A DNA stretch of 64,000 nucleotides from Cliona cf. orientalis (GCA_963930775.1 OZ005705.1:4836001-4900000); one strand, 5' to 3'. Shown: positions 33,001-44,430, counted from the stretch's first letter. Numbers and translations are program-made. Notes: generated from the letters alone by a model not told the origin.

Positions 33001-34253
33001 TGAACTATATACCGTAGGTTGGGTTTTAATTGCAAGTATCTATTAATTGCAAATTGCGAGTTTTTCTACTTTTCGCAATTAATAGATTCGCAAACATAAA
33101 CGTACATGTATACTACAGTACGTTACGGGGTCGTCCATCGCAATTATTGGATTCGCAATTTGGCCTGACTTGACTAGAACGCAATTATTAAACTACGCAA
33201 TTAAAACCCGTCCTACGGTAGTTTTCAAACGGTATCAGTAGAGATAATACATATCACAAGTACAATGGTTAGCTTCTGGACCACCAGCTAAATGCAATAA
33301 TAATGCCAAACCTTGTTGCTTAGCTATCAGCAGTACTTCATCATCCACTCCGACATCAGTCACAATATGAATCTGAGTTTTGAAGGTACCATTAGGAATG
33401 TTCTTTAATATAAAATTATGTACACAAATTATTGGGACACAGTTTATTGAATAATTATAATCTATAACTCATAAACAGAGTTATGCAGCTACAAACTTCT
33501 GGTCTATTCTAGTCTTCAGCCTCTTTGCTGCGCACAGAAAAGAAGGCTGGTGAAATTCCTATTCAATTTGGGTCCATGCCAGCAGGATCCCAAGACATCC
33601 AATCAGATTACAGAATAGTGCCACATTGGCGGTCATTCTTGCTCCTCTTCCAGGCAAGCTAGCGTGGTTGATTCTTAGCTAAGTTAAGAGTCATGCTTAC
33701 GTCAATGCCTTCAATCACTTCTTAGCCACGGAGATGGTCCAACACACAGTCTACACTAAGACAACCAATGGAATATCTGAAGGCCACCAAACTGGCTTGT
33801 CTGATGTCCATGTTAGCTTTAAGTCCGTAGGGACATATTAAATCCAAGCATAGTGGACCACCCACTACTAAGAATGACCACACCCACCTGTTCTGGTTGT
33901 AGTGTCTGCAGCCAAGTCAGTACCAGCGGAGGCAACCTAGTCCTGTGGTACTTCTCTGTTGTCTTAATGGACACAAAGATGCCCTCACCACCATCGATCT
34001 TGACCCTCTCCGCAAGATTTGCCGCCAACAGTGACATCGAGATTGTACTCCGCCCTTTGCTCGTTCCTGCTAGCTCGTCTTCTTTATCGCAGCCGGAAAA
34101 CGAAGAACATGTTTCGAGGCTAGAAGTATGTACTGAGGAAATAAGGAGCGCGAGATGGAAAACGAGCACGAGCATCTCCGGTGAGCCCTCGTCGCGCGCG
34201 AGGCTTAGCGCATGCGCGTGCAGCGATTTACAATTTGTGAGGGCAAAGGTCAT
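27099..34253 (-). CDS. FNG: Fringe-type beta-1,3-N-acetylglucosaminyltransferase
   Basis: Fringe enzymes extend O-fucose on EGF repeats of Notch and its ligands in the Golgi. Exons (minus): 34253-33888, 33372-33312, 30743-30626, 30186-30057, 28234-28196, 28070-27988, 27929-27859, 27790-27696, 27628-27525, 27156-27099; all phases agree. Family blocks appear in order: GIFVSIKTTEKYHRTRLPPL, IHIVTDVGVDDE, HHRQSLCCKSGAEYDQYY, the donor-site block WFCHFDDDVYVN, PVYLGRWPL, YATGAAYCISSFLM, YPDDVLIGAVIG, VTISYGEFKFANREPV and the end CHCLLYPQTKWC. The first ATG (34253) gives 374 residues; a second ATG at 34175 gives 348 and puts the hydrophobic anchor MLVLVFHLALLISSV at the N-terminus, which I prefer. 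Its start lies 80-160 bp from TTC29 on the other strand. Introns 2, 4 and 9 carry several transposons. Assigned from family motifs; the acceptor protein is inferred. Confidence 0.9.
27213..27426. mobile_element. TACCGTA-end MITE family 2, copy in Fringe intron 9
   Basis: Left end CGTATAGCGGGAAATTTTCG and right end TCCCTCGAAGTTTCCTGCTA are inverted repeats; the interior has further GAGAAAACTTT / AAAGTTTTCTC mirror words. A longer-matching copy is at 46325-46536. Confidence 0.75.
28532..28707. mobile_element. TACCGTA-end MITE family 3 in Fringe intron 4
   Basis: TACCGTAAATCGCGAATATT at the left is mirrored by AATATTCGTGATTTACGGTA at the right. It is about 175 bp, with no coding capacity. The terminal TA is a probable target duplication. 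Confidence 0.8.
29187..29642. mobile_element. TACCGTA-end MITE family 1, copy 2 in Fringe intron 4
   Basis: It starts TACCGTATGGCGGGTAATTT and ends with the diverged complement GCCCACCATATGG. Its interior matches the copies at 18.0 kb and 36.6 kb, including CAGCAACCAGTCCAGGGGCG and GCCATACCTACAGAGAC. Confidence 0.8.
30974..31652. mobile_element. Non-autonomous element P, copy 1 in Fringe intron 2
   Basis: About 680 bp, with ends TTATATCCCGTTAC and CGCCCGTGATATAAC, plus an internal hairpin near the right end (GCATTTATTGC mirrored by GCAATAAATGCC). An inverted copy with the same order of landmarks (GTTGGTAGCAACAAAAGT, CTCGCGAGACTAAAT) is at 37661-38355. Short frames in it are not conserved as proteins. 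Confidence 0.75.
31822..31869. repeat. Perfect 22-bp-arm hairpin
   Basis: CGACGACCTTTACCCACTCT is followed by AT, a four-base loop CCAC and the exact complement. The same half-site word GGTAAAGGTCGT recurs near 35420 and 56320. The sequence shows nothing about function; it could be the remnant of a foldback element. Confidence 0.75.
33010..33220. mobile_element. TACCGTA-end MITE family 4 in Fringe intron 2
   Basis: TACCGTAGGTTGGGTTTTAA at the left is mirrored by TTAAAACCCGTCCTACGGTA at the right, with repeated GCAATTAAT words inside. About 210 bp. Confidence 0.8.
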
Positions 34254-34333
34254 ACGTTGCCGGGGAAACCGCTAATGGAACAGCAAAATGGCGCCTGCTA
34301 TTAAATGAGGAAGAGACCTTGTAGAAGACAAAA
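34176..34333. promoter_or_regulatory. Shared head-to-head promoter of Fringe and TTC29
   Basis: The Fringe start codon (34253 or 34175, minus) and the TTC29 start codon (34334, plus) face away from each other with 80-158 bp between them, so the two genes must share regulatory DNA. The stretch has CpG-containing words such as GCGCATGCGCGTG (about 34207-34220) and AAAATGGCGCC. No TATA box is evident. Inferred from geometry only. Confidence 0.6.
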
Positions 34334-37300
34334 ATGGCCACAAACGTACTCCTTCCTCTGTCTAGCTCCAGCATTGGTCGGAATGGAGTGGCGGTGAGCG
34401 GTCAGTCTGGTCTGAGGGGGCGCCAGAGGACCAAAGAACCCTCTCCAGCTAGTCTGGCTGGATTTACTGGCTCCGTGACAAGGCGGGTGAAAGGAGAAGA
34501 AACGAATAGAGCAACACTAAAGACTAAGCCGTCTAGAAGGACTATAACTCAGGAGATTGACCCCTCAAGGTATACTGACATTATATATACACGATAGATG
34601 TCATCCCCACACAGGTGAGGTTAGCCTATCGGGGGGGGGGGGGGGGGGCACTCCCATAGGCGCTGTGTCCATGGGGTCAAGATTTTTGACCGTCTAAAAA
34701 TGGCCTTGATCGCTTGACCACGGTGAATTTTTCCTCTTGACTAGTTCACCATCGACTAACTGCGCATGCGCAAAATCTCAGCCACGCCTCTTGGCCGCCT
34801 AGCTATGCTGGAGATAGGGCCCAGCACACCGCTTGACCGTTTGACCAATCCCCAAAAAGTGCCTTGACCATTTGAGTGCATTTTGACCCCGGTCACAGCT
34901 CTGGACACAGCGCCTATGGGAGTGATCCCCCTTGCCTATTAAAGTTGTACCCAGGCCCTTTGAGGGGGAGGAGAAAGGCCTGGTACCTATTACCAGAATC
35001 CATTCTCGGTCTTGAGGACTTGTGCTGAACATATTATCTGCAGAAGGGAGTATCACTATGCTAATCACATTTTTGGGTCTTCAGTGAACCAACTAGTCGA
35101 CAAGAATGTTGAGATTCTTGGTTGGGTAATAGATGCTAACCCACGTACATAGCAAGTATGCTTATTCTTGTTACACCAATACTGGCAGAATATACAAGAA
35201 TGAGCATACTTGCTATGTGGACTAATTTAGTAGTCTCTCTGATCTTGGAGTTTAAAATTATTGATGTAGCTTTAGCTCCTTCCAAAACACAGCCTCCCAC
35301 TACATCCTAAGAAACTATTCTTGAGACTAAAAACTTATGAGGTGCCAAAATACCACAAATTAACTATTAAATTTTTATATCTCCACTGGAATATTGACAT
35401 CCCATCAAGCTAGAGTGGGTAAAGGTCGTTGGATGAAAAAGTGGCCTAGCTTGATAGATTATTATCCCATAATAATATAATAATTATACATCTGGAATTA
35501 TTATTCCCCTCGCCCTCCCTATACAGCTATCGTAATTCCATGCTGCACAATATCTGCAATGACATGCTTGAGAAGGGCTTCCATCAGTCTTTCTCTGAGC
35601 TCTTCAAGCTGGTGGAGCGACAAAGGGCTGACCACCAGAGGGCGGGGCCTGCTGCAATACTCCTGGAACCTCTCATTGAAAATGACCTCACTAAGCTAGA
35701 ACACCTACGTGTTCAGGTGTGCAACGGCATTTAATATATGCATATGCATTTGAGTCATAGGTTACGGAGTCCCACTTATGTAAACTATCAATTGTTGACG
35801 CAGGCACAAGGATTACAGTAGTCGTTCTGTGTGTGAGTAATAGTTTGTAGTGTTTATATTATTGTAGTTACTATACTAGTTGCTACATACATGTACCTCA
35901 TTGAAAACAAATTAGGATCTTCATGGCTTTTTCAAGATATTATGTATTGTGTAAGCTGTCGACTATACTAGTACCCTACCCTCGCGAAAGAGGGCCCATG
36001 GGTGGTGCACCTTAGATTGGGGGATGGGCCGATATTCGAGGTATCAATATCGCGTTTATACGCAAAAGAGCGCCCAGGTAAGTTACCCACGCTAGCTTCA
36101 TAACTTGAATAGTAGCAGCGCTAGCGGCTACTATTGATTTCAGCCTTATTCAAGCACTGTTACCAATCATGAGCAAGGGCGGCCGCGATACTTCACCGTG
36201 TGTCATTGAGTGCAGCCCTATTGAGTGGGCATGGCTACGATCGCTAGCCGTGTACGCTTGTTTATTTCTGCTGAAAAAGCTAGCTAGGCTTAGTTTTATA
36301 GCTGCTTAGCATGTTACTTGTCGATCTTACATAGACTATTCGAAAGTTCAGTCCTCATAAACCATCCATTTGAGCTGCGTTTTCACGCATATTCGAGTAA
36401 ATACTAGACCTTAGCAGGAAATTGAACCCAAAGTGGGGGGTGGGCCGACATTCCGTAGTGGGCCCTCTTTCGTGTGGGTACGGTACTGGAGTCTGCTGAT
36501 CTGGCATGGTACAGGGTACATGCAGTATTGCTGCACATTACGTAATAGACTAGCAATACTGCAGTGACAGTGCTAATGGCTTAGCTTGCAATATGCAGCT
36601 AGTGCAAATTGTGTGCCAAGTGTTGAGCATGATACCATATGGAGGGTAATTTTCGTGGGGTGCTAATTTTTGTTATTTTCGTGGCAGTCACGAAATTTTC
36701 CCACCCACGAAAATTAATGTCCACGTAGTATGCGAGTCCATGATGATGGACGTGGCCACAAACATCGTGGCAGCGCGGCCAACACTTTCCAGTGTTAGCA
36801 AGCAACAGTAGCCACTGTCATCTGGCTGATAGCGTCTTCGACACTAATATTCTTCTATCTCATGCCAGTCTCTGTAGGTATGGCTTAGTACTAAGAAGAT
36901 CGCGAGCGCGTGTATCAATTACATCATCGCTTATGCAACAGTGCCACGCCCCTGGACTGGTTGCTGTCACGAAATTTAAAATCAGGAAAATTAATTTTGA
37001 TGGCCTTTTCGGACTCTCCACGAAAATTAGACCCCACGAAAATTACCCGCCATACGGTAGTGCTTCATGTTACTACACACCTGGCTGGCTCAGTATTATG
37101 ATGTTGCACCTTGGATTGTGTTACATTGTCTTCTCACCAGAACTTGTTTCAACACTATGAATGAGATGCTAGGTTACCAGACAATGCAATATCTGTGTTG
37201 CAACTCAACACACAACACAATCATGATGAACCAATGTGCCACGCTAGCACCCCTGTACATTTGTCATATATTTTGACTGGTCTATCGGTTAATATGACTG

Positions 37301-40300
37301 CACATTACTTATATACAATTTTCTATTAGTTGACGCTGGCAGAAGATGCTCACCGTGCTGGTGACCTGGATAGTGTCTACATGGCACAGAGGAACATGGC
37401 TCAATATTTTGAACAGAATGAAGACACTTGGCTCTCTGATCACTTCTATGAGAGGTGCCTGGAGACTGGGAAAATGGTAAAGTTATAGTACTCCTCCTCC
37501 TCTCTCTCTCTCTCTTTCTCTCTCCCCCTCCTATCAAGCTTTCTCTTCTAAGTAGTACATGTGTATGTACAGATAATGGGTACCATTTTTGAAATTGTAT
37601 AGTAGTTTGATGAATATGTGTTTTATATAGCAAAACTTTCTTATAATAATATTATGTAATAGTTATATCACGGGCGCGAGGGATGTATGGCATTTATTGC
37701 ACCGAAGCACGAGGGCAATAAATGCCATGCATCCCGAGTGCGCGTGATATAACTAGTTTATATCCCGTGGGCATAGCTACCATAGATACACATAGAACAC
37801 TAAAAAAGAAAGAAAAGGCAAGGCTATCTTATTCAAAACGGACACACAAAGCCGCTCTCTGAGTCCAGTTCTCGAACGTCAATCGAACTTCTGAACGTCT
37901 CGTGATCGAGGGGTGGGGTCAAACCCACACAGCTTGCTATAGCCATCCGACTCTTGACGATGAACTACCAACTGCAACGTCGAGCTCAGAAGCCAAGAAA
38001 CGAAGCTCGAGCTGTTGACTATCCTAAAAGCAAGGCTACGTGCCTACGCAGTAAGCTTACCTGGATATGCGTACACTGTGTTGACTCGCGATCGATCGAT
38101 CGACGACTCTGCCCATCTCTTCGAACTAGCGATCTCCTGCTACCTTTCCCGCCATCATTCCATTTAGTCTCGCGAGACGCTCCTTTGATAGTTTTACTTT
38201 TGTTGCTACCAACGTGTTTATTGTTCAAGGCCTGCAGTATTTAATATTGCACAGTAAATTTACCTGAGGCTACTCATATTGCACAGTTACCAGTGCAATA
38301 TGGCTAATATAGCACATAGCAAGCACATAGCAACAACATAGCAACGGGATATAAAATAATAATGTTATATGCATGTTTGTAGGTTCAGGGAGACAATGGC
38401 TACAAAGAAGGAGAGGCACACTGTCATGTTGGATTAGCTCTGGAGAATCGAGGTCAGTGATTACCGTATAGTGGGAAATTTTCGAGGGTATTAATTTTCG
38501 CTGTTTTCGCGGATCAGGGTGAATCCGCGAAATTTTATACCTCGAAAATTTCCCGCTATACTGTACTGTATGACTTGACGACCCATTCCTACACTGACGT
38601 AGCTCGAGCATGCGCAGTCCCACCAGCACATGATATCAGTAGAATGGGTGTGGTCGACATAAACCACAAGGTATGCTGAACAGAATATGCACTATTTGTA
38701 GCGTTAGCAAGCCATTTTCAAAGAAAGAGCGAACATATAGCTGACATTTTTCTTGGGACGTGTCCAACTATGGTTGAAGACTCGGGTTTTGTGACAGCTA
38801 CAGCGTAGGGGCATAGATTATATATTCCCCTCCATAATCTATGGTAGGGGTCACGGACGTTGCCAGGCTCTCGGATACACGTCAGATTTTCTCCAACTTC
38901 AGCCTCCTAAATGCCTTGATACTCGTGGTAGCGCTAGCCACAGATCATCGCTTCCACAACACAGCTTCGTAGTTCAGACATAGTTAGCTCGTGTTTGTTA
39001 AACACTATCTGCTATGATTTCCACGCACGTGTGAAAGAGAAGGGCGTGGTTTTTATTGTGTCCAATTTGGGGGTGTGGCTTTGTCTCAGGGCTAGCTGAT
39101 CCTCGAAAATTAAAACGCGAAAAAGTTCAAAATCCCACATCCGCGAAAATTGCTACCCTCGAAAATTTCCCGCTATACGGTATATACTAGTAGAAACCTA
39201 TGTATTGTACATAATATTATAAAAATCTTGACCAAGATGTTATTTCTGTCATTTTATGGAGCTATAGCTGTTGATATGACTCCCTTTCCCCTCTACTAGG
39301 TGACCTTGAGAAGGCAGCGTCCCACATGGAAAAATTTCATCATCTTTGTCAGCAGCACAAGTGGCACACTGAGAGCGGAGAGAGTCTGCATGACATTGCA
39401 TGTGAGCACCTGCGAAGAATCTACACTGCCATTGCTGAACAGGTAAACCATAGTGAACAGGTGCATGTTTATGGTTCAAGGGCTCATCCGACTATGGTAG
39501 GGTTGGCTATAGCATGAAGTACTCTTCCTTATTTGGATTGTGTACGAGTAGACTATGTAGTATGGGCTGTGCTGTCACTGTGGAGAGTGGTCAGTGGTCA
39601 GTGCTTAGCCAATGGAAATACCCTGCAACTAGCCACTCCATATAAGGTATAAAGCAATGCTACTGAACTTCACCTGATACTCAGTTTGATGCTCAGGTTA
39701 AGTAATTTGGTAGAGAGACGAGAGAAACTGAGAGACTTGCGAGAGATTCATTGAGACAGTTAGTGAATCACAGACAATGTGCGAGACTCATATAATAGTG
39801 TATTTAGTGCTATTAATTAGTATTACAACAATTTAATATATTGGTGCGTTGCAACACCAAGTATCTACCTACTTTTCTGCGATTATGAGTAATCATGTAA
39901 TTCAGAAATAAATTATCGGTCAAGTCATAATTGGGGCGAGCCTGAGCAAGCCCCACACTAATCAGTACTACGAGAAAACCGCTGTACTTATGTATGTATG
40001 TAGTGGTACGTCGTCCATTATGATCTAATTTCTGTAATCGGCTATAAAGTCCAAGCTAGCTATAGTTGCCTAGATAATTCTGTAGCCATATAGCCCTGGG
40101 CCAAAGCTGCCGACATACTGGGAATATAGAACACAACTTTTAACTACTTTACATGTACTTTGGATCGAAGATAATAGAAGGGGCAACCCTTTACTAAGTC
40201 CATCTATGCAGTGAGCGAAGGTTAGGCCCTTCAATGGTTTACGCCACCCTAATAATTATCCCAAAAGTTATTTGAGTTCAAGGCCTCTCCATATGTATGC

Positions 40301-42811
40301 CTGTAACCACGTCAAAGCTTTGGGTTATCCCCATCAAAGGGAAATCTATACTGAAAGCTTGTTGGGAGTTATAGTAGTTCTGATCAATATTATTCTATGA
40401 CATTACAGTTACTGGGGTAATTCATAGACATAATAATAACATGATAATTCCTTTCAGGCTCACTCTGATGATGAGACTAATGCTATCAACTACTTGAAGA
40501 AGGCTCATGAAATGGCCAGGGAAGGTATCACAACATTAATAATGTGTCTGTGTGTACTTAACTGTGCGTGGGTATAATTATTTGCCCATGTATGCACTGC
40601 AGATAGTTCCCAAGTTTTAGCAAATATCATCACAGATACATATATTATGCCACAAGTGGGCATACATGTATGGTTGGGAAATTTAGTCAAGAAGCCAAAG
40701 TTTTGCACATGATACTAGTACATGTACAAGTATCACCTTGAAGTCTTAGTTTAGGTTGGAAGCTGGGGAGGGGGCTGATATATTTATTCTGTGGTTGACA
40801 CCCTATTATCAATATTTTTTCTCAGAGGATTACTACACACATACTATGATATTATACTGTATGCTGCTTGTGTGTGTATACTATGTGTGTATATTATGCA
40901 TACGTACACTACCATGTACGTGTATTATCATTTCCTTGTGTACACAGGCAGGGACACGTACCAGGAAGGGCTGGCATGCTACAGGTTAGGCAATGCGTAT
41001 GAAGGCATAGGCCAACATGACACAGCCATCCAGGTAAGTGATTTTGTAATAAATATGGCATTGAATTCCATTAATTTCTCCTTTGTGCAGTATCACAAGC
41101 GGTACTTAGAACGATGCAAATATCACAGCGATGATGAGGGCATTGGCAATGCTTATGAGGCCTTGGCTAGATCCTTTGAGAGGTACACATGTACATGTAT
41201 GTCTATATACCGAATGTGTCTCTGGTAAATGTACATATATTGGTACATTATGTCCAGTACACGTATATGTAGTAGCAATTAGAACCAGGCACTGAGCATG
41301 CGTATGGCCAATGCCTTCCATGCAATAACCATTTCAGAATTTAGTGACAAATTTATTGCAGAAAATACTGTCTACCTTTACATGTACATCATGTGTGGAC
41401 ACAAGCCCTTCTACAATACCGTATCGTGATTGAATATTAAAAGCTCCATTCACATTACGAATCTAAGCCTTGAATCACAATGTATGTTTAGTGTACCTGT
41501 ATAGCCTTTGTAGCGTACTTGCATGTACATGTATATGTACACCTCTAGTATTGTCCACTTGCATTATTGATACAATAGCTACTCATGACTGTGCATAATA
41601 TTCATGTACAATTCCATGGACTCTATTCAGAATAATAATTATTATACTGAACAAATTTCTATACAGCAAGGGAGAAATTGACAATGCTGTCAAATTCCTT
41701 GAGATGTATGTAAGCATTGCAGAGAAGGCCGGACTTCAACACTCTCTAGCAAAGGCTTGCAGTGCAATCGGGATCATGTATAATACACTGGTGAGTGACA
41801 TCACTATACAGAATTGGCATACATGTAGCTGTTGTTAAGTGAAGGATAGTGGGTAGCCTGTACAGTGGTTAGTATATAGGAGGTGTGTACAGGTATCTAC
41901 AACAATATACTTTACTCGCTCTAGTTATTTGAACATTCAAATAGCCCCAACGGCAAGTTTAAGCGTACTAATTCTTAGACATCAAGCATCAGATCAACTT
42001 TGGTAGTGTTTTCAGCCTCTGAAAATCCTTTCAGTATCATTCCTCCTAGCTTCCTGGTGATCAGTAATTTATTTCCTTCCTAATTCATCTAACATTGTGA
42101 ATTTCAAGTTTTATCATCCGTTCTAACGTACCGAACGGTGATCATTTCAAGTTACAATCGCTGAAAGCACAGCGACACTGGAGCTCTCGAGTCAACAACG
42201 ATAAACCTATAGCTGCATGGACATCAACTGCTGTTTCATTATCGCTAGTGCTTTTCCATTTTCTTCACTGGATCCGTTCTATTTACACTCGAATAAGCCA
42301 TTGGCCGCATTTATTTACTTTCTATTTAATGCCAAATGACGATATTAAAATTATTTTCGGCCGTTCGGATAATTAGAGTGAGTATGGTAATATTATGTAA
42401 ACGCAATTAAAATACATGCCAAGTCTAGGCCTGCTGGTATGTGTAAACAGGCTTATGGCTTTTACATGTACATCCTTACAATTTATTATCCCATTGTAGT
42501 GCAACTATGAAAGGGCTGTGGAATCTTTCGGTCAATGTTGCCAAATCTGCAATGAACTGGATGACACAGAAGCCCTGCATGAAGCAAGGGTACAGTATGG
42601 CATTGCCAGGGGACACCAAATGATGGGAAGCTTCTCGTTAGCTGTCAGTGACTGCTCTGGCTGTGGCTTACAGAGCTTAGTCAGTTGGAAGGATGCAAGA
42701 ATGGCTCCAGACACAACCACAAGTGAACAAGAGATTGTAGATCTAGAAACAGTTGTCACAGAGACCCCAGACACAAACAATCCCACACAGTTACAAACTA
42801 CAGTCACATAA
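34334..42811 (+). CDS. TTC29: Tetratricopeptide repeat protein 29
   Basis: TTC29 is a TPR protein of the ciliary/flagellar axoneme, linked in vertebrates to sperm flagella. Exons (plus): 34334-34569, 35527-35716, 37330-37476, 38383-38452, 39300-39442, 40458-40524, 40948-41033, 41091-41182, 41667-41790, 42500-42811; total 488 residues, all phases agree, close to the roughly 475 of the human protein. The disordered start (MATNVLLPLSSSS) leads into YRNSMLHNICNDMLEKGFHQ, then WLSDHFYERCLETGKM, EGEAHCHVGLALENRG, TESGESLHDIACEHL, RDTYQEGLACYRLGNAYEGI, GIGNAYEALARSFES, KGEIDNAVKFLEMYV and the conserved YGIARGHQMMGSF block. These are TPR helices in the same order as TTC29 homologues. In a sponge it would act in flagellated choanocytes, larvae or sperm (inference). 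Its introns carry several MITEs. Confidence 0.9.
34628..34935. mobile_element. MITE-like element in TTC29 intron 1
   Basis: Left end: a G-run (34631-34648) then CACTCCCATAGGCGCTGTGT. Right end: ACACAGCGCCTATGGGAGTG then ATCCCCC. The arms are inverted repeats; the interior has CTTGACC / TTTGACC words. About 300 bp, non-coding. Confidence 0.75.
35137..35220. repeat. Inverted repeat, about 28-bp arms
   Basis: ACATAGCAAGTATGCTTATT is mirrored by AATGAGCATACTTGCTATGT with a loop of about 25 bases; one mismatch is visible. It lies in TTC29 intron 1. Confidence 0.65.
35982..36485. mobile_element. TACCGTA-end MITE family 7 in TTC29 intron 2
   Basis: TACCCTACCCTCGCGAAAGA GGGCCC at the left and GGGCCC TCTTTCGTGTGGGTACGGTA at the right are inverted repeats. 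The right end carries the TACGG-TA signature. About 500 bp with no useful reading frame. Confidence 0.75.
36633..37059. mobile_element. TACCGTA-end MITE family 1, copy 3 in TTC29 intron 2
   Basis: It starts TACCATATGGAGGGTAATTT and ends AATTACCCGCCATACGGTA. The interior aligns in reverse to the copies at 18.0 and 29.2 kb, so it is inserted in the opposite orientation. Confidence 0.8.
37661..38355. mobile_element. Non-autonomous element P, copy 2 in TTC29 intron 3 (inverted)
   Basis: Reverse-orientation copy of 30974-31652, from AGTTATATCACGGGCGCGAG to GCAACGGGATATAAAA. It sits on the other side of the Fringe/TTC29 promoter, so the two copies form a large inverted pair. Confidence 0.75.
38462..38575. 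mobile_element. TACCGTA-end MITE family 2, short copy in TTC29 intron 4
   Basis: TACCGTATAGTGGGAAATTT and AAATTTCCCGCTATACTGTA are mirrored ends. A further family 2 right end lies at about 39122-39182 in the same intron, so a larger composite element (38462-39182) is also possible. Confidence 0.75.
41923..42385. mobile_element. MITE-like element in TTC29 intron 9
   Basis: TACTCGCTCTAGTTATTTGA at the left and TCGGATAATTAGAGTGAGTA at the right form imperfect inverted repeats. About 460 bp, non-coding. Confidence 0.6.
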
Positions 42812-42960
42812 ATTATGGTTTTTATTGCGTTGTGTAGAGATCACATCAATATGTGTTTTAAGGTATGAATTGATTGTTCATGCATGTTACATGCGCAATA
42901 TCAGCACTGTCTTTACAAATAATATTGCAGTTTTGCTCAACAGCTGCAGGCATTTCAATC

Positions 42961-44430
42961 TCAGCGATTAGACTTCCACTTCACTTGCAGCACTTTGAAA
43001 TGCAGGGTGTTAAGAAGCCCAAGCTTAGAGTGATGAGCAAAGAGAAAATCTCCCTGGCCAAATTCGCTCACTTCTCCATCAGTTACCCTTTGAACAGCCT
43101 TCACATGAGCCTTGGGGCCAAACATCAGCGTCTTCACAATGTCCTCGCCGGACGCAAGATGGAGCCTAACGCACACATCACCATAAAAAGGCCACTCAAG
43201 CCTGTCATCAAGTTCCCCCTTCATAAGGTTGGCAAATACAGCGATGTGGTTTGGATTAGCTTTCCCCTTCCCTAATCCATTAGGAAATACGCTCAGGCAC
43301 ATCTTGTAACCACCTGGGTGTGTATAGAATGGTCTGCTTACCCATTTCTTGTTGTTTTGCCTGAAGTAGCTCAGGTTTTGAAGGTAACAGTCGACAGGTG
43401 GATACACATGGACTGGCACTGGTGGAGAAAAAAGCGGGGGTGGCTTGAGACTGACCGGGCTTAGCTGTGACACCTGTAGCTGTGCGAGTTTCTGGTTGAG
43501 GCTGACGATCATGCTATCGTGCGACTTGACGACATCCTTCAACGTTTTTACTGTTGCTTGTAGCTCGTTGACTTCCTCCTGCTTCGCATCAAGTTTGTAC
43601 TTGTACTCAGCACACACACCAGCAAGAAGGGTCACATGCAAGGCCGTGTTGGTAGCCAAGTGCTCCTTACTCTCTTGGCGAGGGATCTGGACAGTACAAC
43701 CGGCAAACTCGAACACACACGGTTCAACCTGTAAGGGGCAGAGAGTCTTGATGTGTGAGTTTAGGTTCTTTCTTTGGATAACCCCAACGCCACACTTGTT
43801 TGGGCATTGGAGAGGGAAGTTGGCACACTTTTTTAAATGCTTTGAGGTGATTTCGATCCAAGTCTTAGAGTAGCCACAGTACTCACAAGTGAATGGCCTC
43901 TTCGGACACGCATTGTTGTTGTGCTCTTGAAGGTTTTTGCGTTGAATATCCTCATTGCAAAGCTCGCACTTGACCTCTACGTACTGACAATCGTCATCTA
44001 GGTGATTCGCTACAGTGCCCACTGTTCCAGTCCATGTGCACCCATCTTCCGACCGCGGACACAAAATTTCCAATTCGCTCACCTTTCGCTGAAACGATTT
44101 GTCCAGAAAAATCGAAAATGAGCTCTCTTTACAAAGCGGGCACGGACTCCACTCGTCTAAGATCCTTGCGATACACGACTTACAGTAGTGATGTCCACAG
44201 CAACTTGTCAGCTGTGGGTCTCTTAGTACCAATTGGCATATCGAGCATGTCAGATCGTCCGATGGCTGCTCAATAAAATCGAAGTCGTATCCTCCAGAGC
44301 TCGAGCTCGTCATCAAGACACAGCTATCCTTCGATCCCTCTTCAGCCTGAGGGTCTTTGGTAGTTTTTCCACTTCGGCTTTTAGGCTTTCTTCGGCGATA
44401 ACAAACTTCGCTCCCACTCGAACTCGACAT
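42961..44430 (-). CDS. TRAF-like RING / zf-TRAF / MATH protein A
   Basis: Uninterrupted 489-codon gene. A basic, serine-rich start (MSSSSGSEVCYRRRKPKSRS) is followed by a C3HC4 RING finger at about 62-100 (CSICQLVL, SCCGHHYCKSC, CPLC), TRAF-type zinc fingers at about 105-265 (repeated C/H motifs such as CELCNEDI and CEYCGYSKTW), a coiled coil at about 275-330 (LDAKQEEVNELQATVKTLKD) and a MATH/TRAF-C domain at about 345-485 (RPFYTHPGGYKMCLSVFPNG, LEWPFYGDV, EFGQGDFLF). TRAF proteins join receptors to ubiquitin-dependent NF-kB/JNK signalling in the cytoplasm. The start is the ATG at 44430; an in-frame GTG lies six bases upstream. It is divergent from GT1 with a palindrome between. Paralogue B lies at 57.0-58.4 kb. 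Confidence 0.92.
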   Translation of the reverse strand: MSSSSGSEVCYRRRKPKSRSGKTTKDPQAEEGSKDSCVLMTSSSSGGYDFDFIEQPSDDLTCSICQLVLRDPQLTSCCGHHYCKSCIARILDEWSPCPLCKESSFSIFLDKSFQRKVSELEILCPRSEDGCTWTGTVGTVANHLDDDCQYVEVKCELCNEDIQRKNLQEHNNNACPKRPFTCEYCGYSKTWIEITSKHLKKCANFPLQCPNKCGVGVIQRKNLNSHIKTLCPLQVEPCVFEFAGCTVQIPRQESKEHLATNTALHVTLLAGVCAEYKYKLDAKQEEVNELQATVKTLKDVVKSHDSMIVSLNQKLAQLQVSQLSPVSLKPPPLFSPPVPVHVYPPVDCYLQNLSYFRQNNKKWVSRPFYTHPGGYKMCLSVFPNGLGKGKANPNHIAVFANLMKGELDDRLEWPFYGDVCVRLHLASGEDIVKTLMFGPKAHVKAVQRVTDGEVSEFGQGDFLFAHHSKLGLLNTLHFKVLQVKWKSNR

